Source: Ulota crispa (lineage: Eukaryota; Streptophyta; Bryopsida; Orthotrichales; Orthotrichaceae). From it: 64,000 nt of DNA. Numbering within the stretch: the first letter of the stretch is position 1; each line of letters starts with the position of its first letter. The notes beneath the pieces are model-generated. The model had not been told where the DNA came from and did no database searches. It saw only the letters and a list, made by a program, of their open reading frames with translations. A program made the translations under genes and the position numbers. Positions 1 to 11,730 of this stretch are shown piece after piece. Location: assembly GCA_963920765.1 (NCBI GenBank), contig OY987246.1, positions 15,682,868 through 15,746,867 of the forward strand, read 5' to 3'.

Positions 1-1256
1 TGTCAAGTTGTAAACTTAGTTAGTTCAAGATGCAATGGTCTTTGGCTGCTCGCCAATCTAAGTTTAAAACCAATTGAACTTGTTGAACGTTTTAAACGGC
101 CCATAGCTTGGCACATTAATGAGGCAAAAAATCAAATCAACCATTTCACTATCTCCTCCATCCAAAGCTGTGCATGTAACAAATTGGTGCAATACCTATA
201 TATTAATTGACATTCATTTGCCTTTAAACCATGATTACTATTACAACTAACCCATTTTGTCTCAAATTTTTACTTATTAAAATTTAAACATATCAATATA
301 AAATATGCATATGTATGTAATGGAAGAAATTTCATTAAGACAATAGTTGGATTGCCAACAAAATGAGGTGGACAAGACAATAAAAAAAACTGATTTCAAA
401 AAAAATGTAAACTAAACTTCAAAAAAAAAAGTCAAATGGCCCCATCTACTTTGACATATAATTGCAACACGCTTAATTCATTTTTAACATGTTTATAAAA
501 TATTTCATTTTTTGTTAAAAAGTGCTTATCAAGATTGCAATGAGGGTAACATTTTGCGTAGAGTTCATTATTGGTTAAACAATTGGTTCAAGTACCTTAA
601 AAACAAATGAAGATAGGATAGGATTTATACAATATCACATTACATATAAGAATTTTGAATTTATTTGATATTTTGATGTGTGTAGTATATTATTTATTTT
701 GAGACAACAAAATATGTTGTAATTTGATGTTATTGTTTTATTAATTGGTATAGATTTGTATTTTAAAAACTTCAATAATAACATGTTAATTATGAAAACA
801 TCAAGTCCTAATTTACAAATTCTTAAATTCAATTTCTATATTTGAAAACATCAACGTTTTAGTATTTTTTTTATATTGAATTTTTTTATTTAATCAAATA
901 ACTAATTTTTAAAATTTTTAAAATTTAAAACTCTTTGAAATTTGCAGAAAATAAGCTTACAAAAAAATAAGTCTACAAGTGAAAATGGAAAAAAAAAAAA
1001 AAAAAAAAAGATAAAATTTATAAAAATCTATGAAAAAATATCAACAAGATTAATAATTTTTTTATCACAAGACCTAGTCTTGTGCATAGATTTTTTATTA
1101 TATTTGTAAATTAAAATTTTTTTGACAATTTTATTTTAATAAATTCAAAAAAAAAATCTCTTCATTCATGTTTCTTGACAAAATCAATAAAGTTGCAGAA
1201 ACATAAACAAACTAGCAACATTTAGGTCATAAACCATGTGAAATCCTAGTATTTAG
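1..1256. other. AT-rich intergenic DNA, nothing recognised
   Basis: Very AT-rich, with A/T homopolymer runs (for example a long A run near 990-1010). No coding frame or repeat boundary could be supported. Confidence 0.6.
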
Positions 1257-1409
1257 CACTAGAAGAAAACCGTGTCCTAAATGACTAGTTCACAACAACT
1301 ACAAACGTCCTAAACAACTAAACAACCACTAAATTACAATCAAATTGAGTTGTTTAGGACATTTTTAGTCGTTGTGAACCAATTGTTTAATGCAAGATTA
1401 CTTCTAGTG
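1257..1409. mobile_element. CACTA-like foldback MITE, TSD TAG
   Basis: Begins CACTAGAAGAAAAC and ends ATTACTTCTAGTG, with an internal inverted repeat around GTTCACAACAACTAC...GTTGTGAAC. A 3-bp direct repeat TAG flanks it (1254-1256 and 1410-1412), as expected for CACTA/EnSpm elements. Non-autonomous, 153 bp. Confidence 0.75.
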
Positions 1410-1536
1410 TAGAGAATTGTATGTGCCTCCAAGCATCCAAGCGGTGAGTCACAAGGTAACTTTCCCAAAGTAAGACAACCTAATTGTTAAGGCAACTTAA
1501 ATATAACATTTTGTGTAGAAGTTTTATTTAATATAT

Positions 1537-2456
1537 CCCCTAAAGCACTAAGCTCAAGTTTTCACCAAAACCGCTCCAAGACTGCCATTTCTAGTACAAG
1601 TACCAAATTTTAGAGAACAAAACTCTTTTTGACAAATGTAGCCATAAGATCTTGTACTATACTAATACAAAAATATGTGGAAAAAAATTTAGGAGTTGTC
1701 ACCATGTAGATTGTTAGATATTTGGGTTTGAATTGACAAAAAGCCATTTTTGTCTCTGCAAAATTTGGGCAGCTGCACTTCACAAAGTCATACATGTATT
1801 AAAAAAACTCCAAAATTGTTGTAATTTTTTGGATTTGTTCTTCAAAGAAAGTTGGATACTCAATGAAAATTTTCAAATCATTTGGAATTGTACAACATAT
1901 GGAAAAAAAAAGTAAGTAAAAAGATGTAGAGTATGATTCAAACCACTAAATTGTTAAGAACTTAAATAAGGAAATGAAAAATTCCAATCCCAATGGTTGT
2001 AATTTTGTAATAAATAATTTACATCTTTTGGTTTTGTTTTTTTTTCTAAAATATTAAAAATTGAGTAAATTAATGGACTTCCAAATTTATTTTAGAGTAG
2101 AGAATCCATAACTGCCGGCAAACAAAATCTCCCCTTAACTTTCATCTCATTGATCAAAATAGAAAGATTCAAAGCTTCCCAATTACATGTAAATCTAAAG
2201 AATCAATTTCAAAAAACAAAATTCAAAAAATGTAATTTAAAAAAAAGTTTTTGACTGCTTGCTGAGCAAAGAAAACTACATATCATGCAATAACTTTTGA
2301 ATCATGAAGTCAAAAGTTATGAAAATTGTTGGGCCTTAAAGCTACTCCTTGGACACATCATGTGTGAAAATTTCAAAGAAAAAATGAAAACCCCATTGGT
2401 AGTGAGCTACCCAAAATTGCTATGTTGCCCAAAAAGGGTGTTCAGTGCTTTAGGGA
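1537..2456. mobile_element. TTAA-family element T1, long subfamily
   Basis: Left end CCCCTAAAGCACTAAGC, right end (reverse complement) TCCCTAAAGCACTG. Flanks are ATAT (left) and TTAT (right), degraded forms of the TTAA target. Its interior matches, in inverted orientation, the element at 10635-11730 (for example the segment around ACACATGATGTGTCCAAG) and more distantly the one at 18307-19218. No transposase frame. Confidence 0.7.
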
Positions 2457-2610
2457 TTATCCACAAGTGTGAACATTGGTCAACATTGTAAGTCAAGTGA
2501 CTTTCCCCCAAAAGAAGGGTTTCAAGAAGTGTTAAACAATATCCTCATTTGGTAGTGCTTCCTAACACCACCGAAATTGGAGATTTTTGCGGGGAGTAGT
2601 TTCACTTTAA

Positions 2611-2836
2611 CCCTTAAAGGACCAAAGGACATAGTATATATGCTGACGTTTAATTATCATTTGCTATCAATAGGAAAATTTAATTTGGGATCTCAAGTAG
2701 CTCACTAAAACCGTATTGATCTATTTTCCAACTTCTTTGCTGATCTCAAATGTAGTAGAGGTGTACATCCATTACAAATACAAGAAAAATTCTCCATATT
2801 GTACTGGTCGCAAAGGGCCTCGCGGTCCTTTAAGGG
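2611..2836. mobile_element. TTAA-family element T2, short subfamily (226 bp)
   Basis: Perfect TTAA at both sides (2607-2610, 2837-2840). Terminal inverted repeat CCCTTAAAGGACC / GGTCCTTTAAGGG. Interior (GGACATAGTATATATGCT, then CAACTTCTTTGCTGATC) is shared with the elements at 43490-43716 and 31359-31573. Confidence 0.8.
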
Positions 2837-2840
2837 TTAA

Positions 2841-3487
2841 GTTTCGTAGACATAAAGATTTTATAATGTTAAAAGATAATGGCTCAACATAATTTACTAC
2901 TTCTAGTGAGGGTCCATTTAGCCAGCAGATCTTTCATTTGAATTTTTTTTATCATGGTTGGATGTATGAAATGATATACTTGTATTAGCAAACTAGAATG
3001 TCAGTTGAAGGTGACCCAAAATGTGAGAAGCTTTACGACATAAGTGACGTGTAAGTAAAGTGGAAGGTACAGGTTATTAAGGTTCAGTTTTAGTGTAACT
3101 CAAACTTCACATAAAGTTGCCAAAATTCAATGGAACCACAATTCAATCCTGCCCAAGTTCACATAAGTACATTGGATCGAAAAATGAGCTTCACAGTCAA
3201 CACAGTTCACACAAATGTAAGTAGCGCTAGCACCTATTATGAACACTCAACTTGAACACTCATCTTATCTTGATGGCATTGTATTTGACCACAGAGGAAT
3301 GTAATTCAGCATGCAATTTGACGGACACGAATAAGAAGTTGATGGAAAATCTTAAGATTTTACTGTAAAGAGATAGAAGGTCAGACTCATCAGATTGTCC
3401 AAGCTAACCCTACATGTAGCATCTGCTATTTGAGCTTCCCTTTTCACACTTGATGCAGTGCATTTTTGGTGGAGATGTGAGGCTTTT
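2841..3487. other. Intergenic DNA, nothing recognised
   Basis: Mixed-composition non-coding sequence between two repeats. No feature supported. Confidence 0.5.
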
Positions 3488-3783
3488 TGTACTGCACATA
3501 CGTGTTTGTGGGGGGCAAGGGTTGAAAAGCTCCGCTTTTGTCAGAAACAAAAGAAGTGCAAAAGTAAGAATCTGCCCATCTTTGTAGTTGTAGTTGGTCG
3601 CCTTTTTATCTGCTCCTTCCATACCACAGACAAAATCAGGTACTAGGAAATCAAACATGAAATCAAAACTTCCAAACTCAATCTCTTGATGGTAATTTTT
3701 TTAAACTCTTACGTTGTTTTCTGCAGGGTGAAAAATGTTGAGATTTCCATCCTGGCCCCACAAACCCGTGTGTGCAGTATACC
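3488..3783. repeat. Foldback repeat, TACTGCACATACGTG family copy A
   Basis: Left end GTACTGCACATACGTGTTTG and right end CAAACCCGTGTGTGCAGTAT are inverted copies about 290 bp apart. Related copies lie at 28791-29065 and, degraded, near 30439-30715. TA at the outer ends suggests a Tc1/mariner-type origin, which is unproven. Confidence 0.6.
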
Positions 3784-4317
3784 AAGCCGAGACATGGTGC
3801 CACAGTGCACAGTTTTGAGATGAGGAAAATGACAAAGCTCCTGTTTCTCAGTCAATGAGTTTTGAGGAGTTTGGAAAAGCATAAATTCTAAATTCCTGAC
3901 TGCAATAGCGTCAAATATATTCCTGTTGAAAGATCCTATAGGACTCGGAACATACCTAACCCATGAGGACAATCCAGCTTGAGCCAACAGTCCAGAGCAC
4001 GAGGATTCGTCCAATATATCTGACGTGCAGAAATCTCATTCCAGCTAGCTCGAAGATTAGCACGCTTGAAAAAGGAAAATCTTGATTCTCTTGAAACGCA
4101 GGAGCCTGCGGTTCCGGAATCAGTGCCACCACCTGTAGCAGAATACTTCGTCGGAGAAGGATATTAAACTCGAATTAGCGCTTTCGATAGTCAGTCTTCC
4201 TAAAGCGCTTGTGATTGATGAGTGCAATCGGTAGTGTGTGTGTCGAGCTGAGAAGCTGTAGCGTCATTCAAATAGCGTTATCTGTAAAACATCAGCAATG
4301 TTCAAGCAATACTAGGG
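3784..4317. other. 3' flank of LFR
   Basis: Non-coding DNA downstream of the LFR stop, probably including its 3' UTR. Short frames here on the minus strand show no family features. Confidence 0.5.
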
Positions 4318-5715
4318 TTACGAGGAGCCCCAAACTCCTCGAAGGGATCCCATCTTGGAGCTGATTCCGGAACTGAGCTCCCAAAGGATGCGGGCAAAAA
4401 CATCCGACATTCGCTGCTCCACAACGGCCAGCTCAGCTATCTGGCTCTCGAAGGAGAGCATCACGGCTCTATTCTGAGGCTCAGACGCCAAGCTCTCCAA
4501 AGTAAGCACTGCCTTTCGACAAATTTCCTGCGGATGATCTCTGCCTGAACTGACCACTCTCAGCAGCCTCCCTACAGCCCAACGGTCGGTCGCGAGACGC
4601 AACCGGCAGTCAGTGTTGATCTCCGCAAAGTTGTGCAATGCTGCCACGGACGCAGCCACAGCGTCACCCGAGGCGTCGGTGCTCAAAAGCTCTATCAAAC
4701 GAGGAAAGATCTGGGAGACAAATGGCAAGAGAGACGGTTCGTTGTCAGGATTTACGACGAGTCGTCCAAGAAGCTCGGCTGCAGAGCAATGCCAGGGAAC
4801 TACAGGAGACATCAACATCATCATCACAGCGTCAATCACCCTCTTCTCCGACATTGTACTTCCCAAATTGCTTCCTTTGCTATTCCCATTGCTCATAAAA
4901 TTCTTGAAGCACAGAAAGGGTGCCAAGTTCAAAAGCGTCTCAATCGCATTGGTCACCAACTCCTCATCCTCCATCTCGTGGTCTTCCAAGGCAGTAATCA
5001 GCGTTTCTAAACATCGGCGATGCTGGGCCATCGACGCTTCGTTCTCCGGCATAAACGACAAGTTGCGCAGCACATTTGATACCGCCACTGCACAGACCTG
5101 CTTCTCGTGCCGACCAATTTCATCGAGATTGAAAAGCCCTTCCTCGTCCCAGCACCAGCCCTCTTTCGCTTCCACCACATCCTCCCCTTGCGCATTCTCT
5201 TCTGCCCCTGCCCTAACATGCACCAATGCATCATCAGGGGTGACTATTTCATACTCAAGGCCAAATCCCGTGTATGGCTGATCGGCTCCGAGCAAGCGGG
5301 GCCTGGACAGCTTCGCAAAGACCCGCTCCTGAGCAATATCCCGCCACTCGTTGATCACATGCAGAAGCGAATCAAGCAGACCGGGGACCTTGGCCAACGG
5401 CGTCGCATCCTTGCGCGTGTCATCCTTCTCCTTGAAACTCAACAACGTCAATGAATTAATCGCCCACGCAAGCTCGCCCTTCAACCCGCTCTGCAGCGCC
5501 ATGATGATCCTTTTGGTCTGTTGCTCTGCAAAATTGGGACTCACTTGAAGCACAGGACCGAGGTTGGGCCCAGGCAGCGGTGGATGCACCGCTCCAGCGT
5601 TCGCAGGCTCCGTGTGCCCTGCATTGTTCGTATTGTTTCCGGCGTTGGCCGCTGCAGGCCGCCCCCGCTTCTGGCCGCTTCCACCTCCTGCCCCTGCTGG
5701 CCCGGCCATTACCAA
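4318..5715 (-). CDS. LFR: LFR-type ARM-repeat protein, SWI/SNF complex subunit
   Basis: Single open frame of 465 residues, intact from ATG to stop with no intron. I recognise it as the plant LEAF AND FLOWER RELATED protein, an armadillo-repeat subunit of plant SWI/SNF chromatin remodellers acting in the nucleus. The N-terminus (about 1-55) is low-complexity Gly/Ala/Asn/Pro with a KRGRP core (16-20), which looks like an AT-hook or nuclear localisation signal. From about residue 65 the conserved body starts with ALQSGLKGELAWA and LLSFKEKDD, followed by GLFNLDE, NVLRNLSFMPENE, EDEELVTNAIETLLNLA, GRLVVNPDNEPSL and the family-typical end WELSS...GVWG. Length matches the Arabidopsis protein (about 460). 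The start at 5715 keeps the basic N-terminal block. Several overlapping frames on both strands are shadows caused by high GC. Orthology is a family-level judgement from memory and strong. Complex membership is known for the family, not shown by this sequence. Confidence 0.93.
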   Translation of the reverse strand: MVMAGPAGAGGGSGQKRGRPAAANAGNNTNNAGHTEPANAGAVHPPLPGPNLGPVLQVSPNFAEQQTKRIIMALQSGLKGELAWAINSLTLLSFKEKDDTRKDATPLAKVPGLLDSLLHVINEWRDIAQERVFAKLSRPRLLGADQPYTGFGLEYEIVTPDDALVHVRAGAEENAQGEDVVEAKEGWCWDEEGLFNLDEIGRHEKQVCAVAVSNVLRNLSFMPENEASMAQHRRCLETLITALEDHEMEDEELVTNAIETLLNLAPFLCFKNFMSNGNSKGSNLGSTMSEKRVIDAVMMMLMSPVVPWHCSAAELLGRLVVNPDNEPSLLPFVSQIFPRLIELLSTDASGDAVAASVAALHNFAEINTDCRLRLATDRWAVGRLLRVVSSGRDHPQEICRKAVLTLESLASEPQNRAVMLSFESQIAELAVVEQRMSDVFARILWELSSGISSKMGSLRGVWGSS

Positions 5716-6280
5716 TCCCGTCCAACACCAACGAATCCAAGTCCGAAAGCAGCGAGAGGGAAGAAAACCCCTGACACTCGACGCTTCGCACCCGTCACCG
5801 CAGCATCATCTGCGACGTGATTCCAAACAACCCGACCTCAAACCCTAATCGACATAGCCAGCCAGCGTCTCCAGGACTGCAACACACAAAGAACCCGTAA
5901 TAGCGACCAACATGTGAGCCCTGCTCGATACTCGGGACGCAAGCAGGTTCTCAAACGGGTATTCGTGATTTGGTATGCACCATCCCACCATTCGAGTATC
6001 ATTGGTGGATGAATGAAAAACCTAAACATTTGAAATAATGGACCTCCGGTGTGGATGTTAAGGTATGTACACCCATAAGCACCAGGGTTTTTTTTTCTGG
6101 CTGCACGCAGCCAGATTTTCATTTTATTTATTCAATTTCTTCCAATGCTTCTTCATCCCTCTAAAATTCCACCAATCTTGGACGAATACCGAGGCTTCTT
6201 CTTGTTCATGAATAGTCCCAAAAAAAATCCTCATAAACACCACTGTCTCCATAACCGTCACCTCTGAAATCTTGGAAAAT
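5716..6280. promoter_or_regulatory. 5' flank of LFR (presumed leader and promoter)
   Basis: Sequence upstream of the LFR start. A telobox-type AAACCCTAA motif occurs near 5839-5849 (5' leader region), a common element in plant promoters of growth-related genes. No transcription start can be placed. Confidence 0.35.
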
Positions 6281-6455
6281 CTATATAAAAAAAAGACTCT
6301 TTCTTGACTAAGCACTATGACTGCCGTGAGTCATTTTGGACAGTCCATAATGACTCACGGCAGTCATAATGACCAAAATGAGTCACTATGGACTGTTTGA
6401 AATGACTCACGGCAGTCATAGTGCTTAGTTAAGAAAGTGTCTTTTTTTTGTAGTG
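6281..6455. mobile_element. Foldback element with three nested palindromes, CACTA-like right end
   Basis: The right end reads (reverse complement) CACTACAAAAAAAAGACAC. The left end is a mutated copy (CTATATAAAAAAAAGAC). The segment GACTGCCGTGAGTCAT occurs three times in alternating orientation, so several hairpins can form. Ends suggest a CACTA-type MITE; no clear 3-bp duplication remains. Confidence 0.6.
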
Positions 6456-6959
6456 TATGGAAGTGAATAGATGTAACAACAAGGATGTACTACATGTGAA
6501 CATGAAATCTTAGTAGTGGTTATGGGTGCAATGGTAGTTTGCTCTTTAAAAATTTGCAACTTATTCTCACAATATCCAAATAATACATTCAAAAGTGCAA
6601 ATTCATTATTTTTTTGTTCTTAATAGGGTCCTATAATTTGCTAGCTATTTATTAATAGTCATCATGCTCAAAACCCTTAGTTTGACGCTTATGGGTGTAC
6701 ATAATGAGAGAGGGACATTTGACCATTTTCACTATCTTGAATAGTGCATTTAGGTTGCCTCAACAATTAGGTTGTTTCATCTTTGCAAGGTTATTCCATG
6801 ATTCACCTTGGATCACTTAGAGGGGCATGCAACTCTTTTTATGCTGCAAAAGGTCTTGGTTCTATTTAAAATTTCAACTTCCCTACTCCCTATTTGTGCT
6901 TGCTTCCCTCATTGATCACAGTAGTTACTGACAACAAATAGTGTAGTCTTGATACATGT
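6456..6959. other. Intergenic DNA, nothing recognised
   Basis: AT-rich non-coding sequence between a foldback and a TTAA element. Confidence 0.5.
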
Positions 6960-6963
6960 TTAA

Positions 6964-8128
6964 CCCCTAAAGGCCCAAGCCTTTTTTTTCTGTGAAAGTC
7001 ATTGAATATTGCCACTTTTGGGGTAATGAGTAGAAAGGTAGGAAAAAAAGTTCATGTTGGAAATTCAATAGTAACTTCTTGCCCTAGACTTTGGGAGGTA
7101 CTTGTGGAAAATAACCAGCTCATTCTAGATGTAGAGGAGTGACATATTGACATCTGAAGTGCAAAAACAAGTATTTTTCCCTAGTGCTCAAAAATTTGAG
7201 AAGCCTTCGGCCGCTCCTATATCAAAAAAATTGCTTTACGCAAAGTAAAGGTTTATTTTTTCCATGTAGAAGACCAAGTTTGGTAAGTGTGGGAGAATTT
7301 TCAAATGAATTAGAGGTGTGAGTCATACTTTGTAAAATCTTGCAATGCCGTAAAGCCATGAAATTTGCATATACACTAGGCAAAATTGGAGGATTTATGT
7401 AAAATTCAAAAATTTGAATTATATTAGAATAAAACTGTAGAAAACTATGTTCCACTTAACAAAACCATATGAAGTTGACTGTGTTGGGTTCTCCCTTTCC
7501 AAAGCAAAATTCCTTGTTCCCATGCAAAATATTGCATTGAAATGTGGAATTTTTCTTTGGAAAGGGAGAACTCAACACAATCAACTTCATATGGTTTTGT
7601 TAAGCGGAACACAATTTTCTCTAGTTTTCTTCTAGCTTTGATCCAAATGGCAAAAACCAAGGAATCTTCGTCTACTACAACTTGGGAAAAAAAAAGTCAA
7701 AAAACAAATACACAAAGAGCTCAAAAAAGTAAAGCACCAAATTTTACAAGGGGCAAAAGGAATGAAGGCTTGGGAGTCTATACCTACCCGCAAACTAAAG
7801 CTTCTCATAACTTTCATCTCATCAATCAAAATAGAATGATAAAAAGCTTGCCACATACATATAAATCCAAAGAACCAAGTCCAAATTTTATTTTAAAAAA
7901 TGCAATTTAAAAAAAAAAATTTGGGCTACCCGCCCTCCCCCATTTTTGGAAATTCATGCATAACTTTTTCAATAAATGTTGGAATGAAGGAAAAATTAAA
8001 CACCCATGCAGATTTTTGAATTCCTCATCTTCCATAAAAATTTCAAAAAATCACACAAAGTAATTTAGTTGTAAGAACATGCCCAAAACCTCACTTGGAC
8101 CTTGAGGGGCCACTTGGGCCTTTAGGGG
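6964..8128. mobile_element. TTAA-family element T3, 1165 bp
   Basis: TTAA at both sides (6960-6963, 8129-8132). Ends CCCCTAAAGGCCCAAG and CTTGGGCCTTTAGGGG are a perfect 16-bp inverted repeat. The interior matches 9075-9855 in opposite orientation. It carries a second foldback insert at 7425-7634. No transposase; the 100-residue-scale frames inside are not conserved proteins. Confidence 0.85.
7425..7634. mobile_element. Foldback MITE nested in T3
   Basis: Arms of about 75-90 bp: TAGAATAAAACTGTAGAAAA at the left and its inverted relative ending CTAGTTTTCTTCTA, with shared inner parts CTTAACAAAACCATATGAAG. The related element at 9075-9855 lacks this segment and reads directly across the site, which confirms an insertion. 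Confidence 0.75.
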
Positions 8129-8132
8129 TTAA

Positions 8133-9070
8133 ATAAAGTGAATTGTCAAGAAATTAGTATGGGGCAACCCAAATGCACTATTTGTGTACAATTTAATATG
8201 ACCTTCTGATTTGATGCTAGCCATCCAGCTTTTCCATCCTAATTCTGTTCATTTTGGTCAGGCCAGGGTTGGTGTTTTCGCTGGGGCTTCAATTTCCGAG
8301 TTTCCGATTTTGGAGTTCATATTGTAGAGTACACAGGTTTGCAAGTCATCGAGTTGCCTTGACCCAAAATCAGTTAGAAGAAATTCTTTGAGATGAATTT
8401 TGCAAATTTAAGGCGTTCTTTAAGTTGCCAAACCAACTAAAATATAAAGATATGACTTTTGATAGGGTCTAAACAATACATCTAGTAATTCATCCCTAAC
8501 TATTTTAGTTAATTTCGGAGTAGTGTAATATGAACAAAAATGTTATGTACAATTTTGAAATGGAGACTATCCTAAAATGCAAAATGAAAGTAGTTTGATA
8601 CAATAGCAATTTATCAAAGGCAATATAATTTTTGGTTTGAAATGGATACTTTTGTAGCACAATAGTCAAATATGCCCTTAACCTAAAGTAAGAGTTAGAT
8701 AACTATTTCCCCGTTTGTGTTTGTTTAATGTCAAGTGCAATTTTTGTACAAAAGTGTTGATTACTTTCTAATTTAAGACATTATTACTATTATTTTTTCA
8801 TTCTTGAAGCATTTTGTTATTATATTTGTTCAAAAGATGCTCATTTTATAACTTTTCCTTCATTCTATAAGTATTTAAACTTAGTATTTTCTATTGTTTT
8901 CCATGTGATTTGCATATGTGTAGCTGCAAAAGATTAATCTATGCACCATTTGAAATTTTGAGTACATTTTCAACTTTTGTACTCAAACTATCACTTTTGA
9001 CCTAGTAAAACTTGCTCACATGCATTTTACTCCTGATATTACTTTCTAGAAGTTTCATAATTGTTGATTC
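8133..9070. other. Intergenic DNA, nothing recognised
   Basis: AT-rich non-coding DNA between two TTAA elements in opposite orientation. No gene or repeat supported. Confidence 0.5.
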
Positions 9071-9074
9071 TTAA

Positions 9075-9855
9075 CCCCTAAAGGCCCAAGTGTCCCCTTG
9101 GAAGACAAATGGACCTTGGACATGTACTTATGACTAAACCTATTTTTATAACAAATTTGAAACTTGTCAAGAAGGTGGGGAATTCAAAGATGTACATGCT
9201 CATTTAATTATTTCTTTGTTCCGACAATTATTGAAAACAATATGCATGAATTTTTGAAAAATGGGGGAGGGTGGGCACTCTAGGTAGCCCAAAAAACTTC
9301 TTTTAAAATTGCATTAAAAAGATATAAAACTCTGGACTTGGTTCTTTAGATTTTTATAAATGTGGGAAGCTTTCAATCATTCCATTCTAATTGATGAGTG
9401 AGAAGTTTTAGTTTGTGGGTAGGGATAGGACTCCCAAACCTCCATTCCTTCTACTCCTTGTAAAATTTGGTGCTTCATTTTTATTTTTGACGTTTTTTTT
9501 TCTCAAGTTGTAGTAGACTAAAATTCCTTGATTTTTGCCATTTGGATCAAAGTAACTCAGATTTCTGAATTTTACATAAATCCTCCAATTTTGCCTAGTA
9601 TATGCAAATTTCATGGCCTTACGGCATTGCAAGATTTTACAAAGTATGATTCACACCTCTAATTCATTTGAAAATTTTCCCACACTTACAAAACTTGGTC
9701 TTTTACATGGAAAAAATAAACCTTTACTTTGCATAAAGCAAATTTTTTGATATAGGAGCGGCCGAAGGCTTCTCAAATTTTTGAGCACTAGGAAAAAATA
9801 CTTGTTTCTGCACTTCAGATGTCAATATGTCACTCCTCTACATCTAGAATGAGCT
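9075..9855. mobile_element. TTAA-family element T4, truncated copy of T3
   Basis: TTAA at 9071-9074 followed by CCCCTAAAGGCCCAAG. Homologous to T3 in inverted orientation, but similarity stops after GAGCT at about 9855 and no right end is found there. Either truncated, or its true right end is the solo terminus at 12451-12464, with later insertions between. Confidence 0.7.
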
Positions 9856-10630
9856 CATGTACTCTGATTTCATCATTATTTCATGAACTCAACGTCTCTA
9901 GGTGATCCGATGTTTTTTCCGCAAGGGGCTTTTTCAAATTAATGGCTCCCTAGCTCCTATATATTTGGTCTTCTCACATTTTTGAATTGGATTGTTCCAC
10001 ATTAAAGCCGTTCCATATTTTTAAGTAAATGCAAGGACCACAACCATCGTTCTCCAAACCCTTTCTTTCCCTTCATGTGGATCTACGGTAAAAGAGCTCC
10101 AATTTTTTTTCAAACACAAAAAAAAAAGCCTTTCATTTTATGGTAGGTCATTTTAATCCTTTAAGGTTTGTGCATCCAAAAAGTGGATGCGTTTTGGTCA
10201 ATCATGATTGTAATTTTCAAAATATCAATTTTTGGTAAATGGTTCAAATTAAGAAAATGAAACTTGACAAGTTTTTTTTCTATTTTATTTAATTTTTTTT
10301 TAAAAATGTCAAAAATTGAAAGAGTCATTGCCATTGAAGTTCCAAGTGTTAGAATCCAAATAACACAATATGGTGTATTTTTCATTCATGTTTTCTACTC
10401 TTTAAATGCATATTAAATTTAAACTAAAAAACTATGTTTCTCATTCTACAATTCATATATGGTAGAAAATCCAGATTTTTTAAATACATATTCTAATGTA
10501 TATGATCTTATTTCCACATTTAGCTTTAAAAATCACAATAGTTCAAATTTTTCATCAAAATTATTGAAAAAAATAACATAAATAGAAAACAAATATGTCT
10601 TTTAGCAAAAAAATATCAAAATTTTATACA
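9856..10630. other. AT-rich DNA, nothing recognised
   Basis: Sequence between the T4 breakpoint and element T5. It may be the inside of a larger composite TTAA element (9071-12464). No coding signal. Confidence 0.4.
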
Positions 10631-10634
10631 TTAA

Positions 10635-11730
10635 CCCCTAAAGCATTGAACACCCGTTTTTGGCAACACAGCAATTTTGGGTAGCTCACTATCAATGGGT
10701 TTTCATCTTGTTTCTTTGGAATTTTCACACATGATGTGTCCAAGAAGTAGCTTCAAGGCCCAACAATTGTCATAACTTTTGACTTCATAGTTCAAAACTT
10801 ATTGCATGTTGCATGATATGTAGTTTTCTTTGCTCAGCGAGCAGCCATATAACTTCTATAAAAATTACATTTTTTGAAATTTATTTTTTGAAATTGGTTC
10901 TTTAGATTTACATGTACTTGTGAAGCTTTGAAACATTCTATTTTGATGAATGAGATGAAAGTTATGAGGAGATTTGGTTTGCCGGCAGTTATGGATTCTC
11001 TATTCACTAGAAGAAAAATGGCAATAAACAACTAAGTAATTTAATTGTTGTGCAGTTATTGTGACCATATGTAGTTGTTTTATAGTTGTTATATGGTCAC
11101 ATATGGTCATAGTAACTGCACAACAACTAAATTCCTCAGTTATTTATTGCCGTTTTTCTTCTAGTGACTCTAAAATAAACTTGGAAGTCCATTAATTTTC
11201 TCAATTTTCAATATTTTAGAAAAATAACAATACCAAAAGATGTGGATTGTTTATCACAAAATTATAACCATTGAGATTGGAACTTTCATTTCCATAATTA
11301 AGTTCTTAACAATTTAGTGGTTTGAATCATTTTCTACTTTTATTTTAATTGCTTTTTTTTTCTCCATGTGTTTTACAATTCCAAATGAATTGAATATGTT
11401 CAAGTGTGTACCTGACTTGCTTTGAAGAGCAAATCCAAACAATCACAATGATTTTGGAGTTTTTTTAATACATGTATGACCTTGTGAAATGCAATTTCTT
11501 AGATTTTTGTAGAGACAAAAAATGGGTTTTTGTCAATTCAAACTCAAATATCTAACAATCTACATGGTGAAAACTCTTGAATTTTTTTTTCCACATCTTT
11601 TGATACTAGTGTAGTACAAGATCTTATGGCTACATTAGTCAAAAAAAGAATTCTAAAATTTGGTACTTGTACTTGAAGTGGCAATCTTGGAGCAATTTTG
11701 GTGAAAAACTTGAGCTTAGTGCTTTAGGGG
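10635..11730. mobile_element. TTAA-family element T5, long subfamily
   Basis: TTAA at both sides (10631-10634, 11731-11734); ends CCCCTAAAGCATTGAAC and GCTTAGTGCTTTAGGGG. Interior is homologous to T1 (inverted) and T7. A CACTA-like MITE (11005-11166) is inserted in it. Confidence 0.85.
11005..11166. mobile_element. CACTA-like foldback MITE nested in T5
   Basis: CACTAGAAGAAAAATGGCAA at the left, TTGCCGTTTTTCTTCTAGTG at the right. Flanks ATT and ACT; the uninterrupted site in T1 and T7 reads CTCTACTC, so the duplicated target was ACT with one later mutation. 162 bp, arms of about 60 bp. Confidence 0.8.

Noticed and set aside
3709..4014. A 101-codon minus frame downstream of LFR
   Set aside because: Overlaps a foldback repeat and the LFR 3' flank; no homology recognised.
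4613..5281. A 222-codon plus-strand frame within LFR
   Set aside because: Antisense shadow of the conserved LFR coding sequence, without protein features.
7542..7910. A 122-codon plus-strand frame within element T3
   Set aside because: It spans the junction between T3 and its nested foldback and has no conserved domain; not a transposase.
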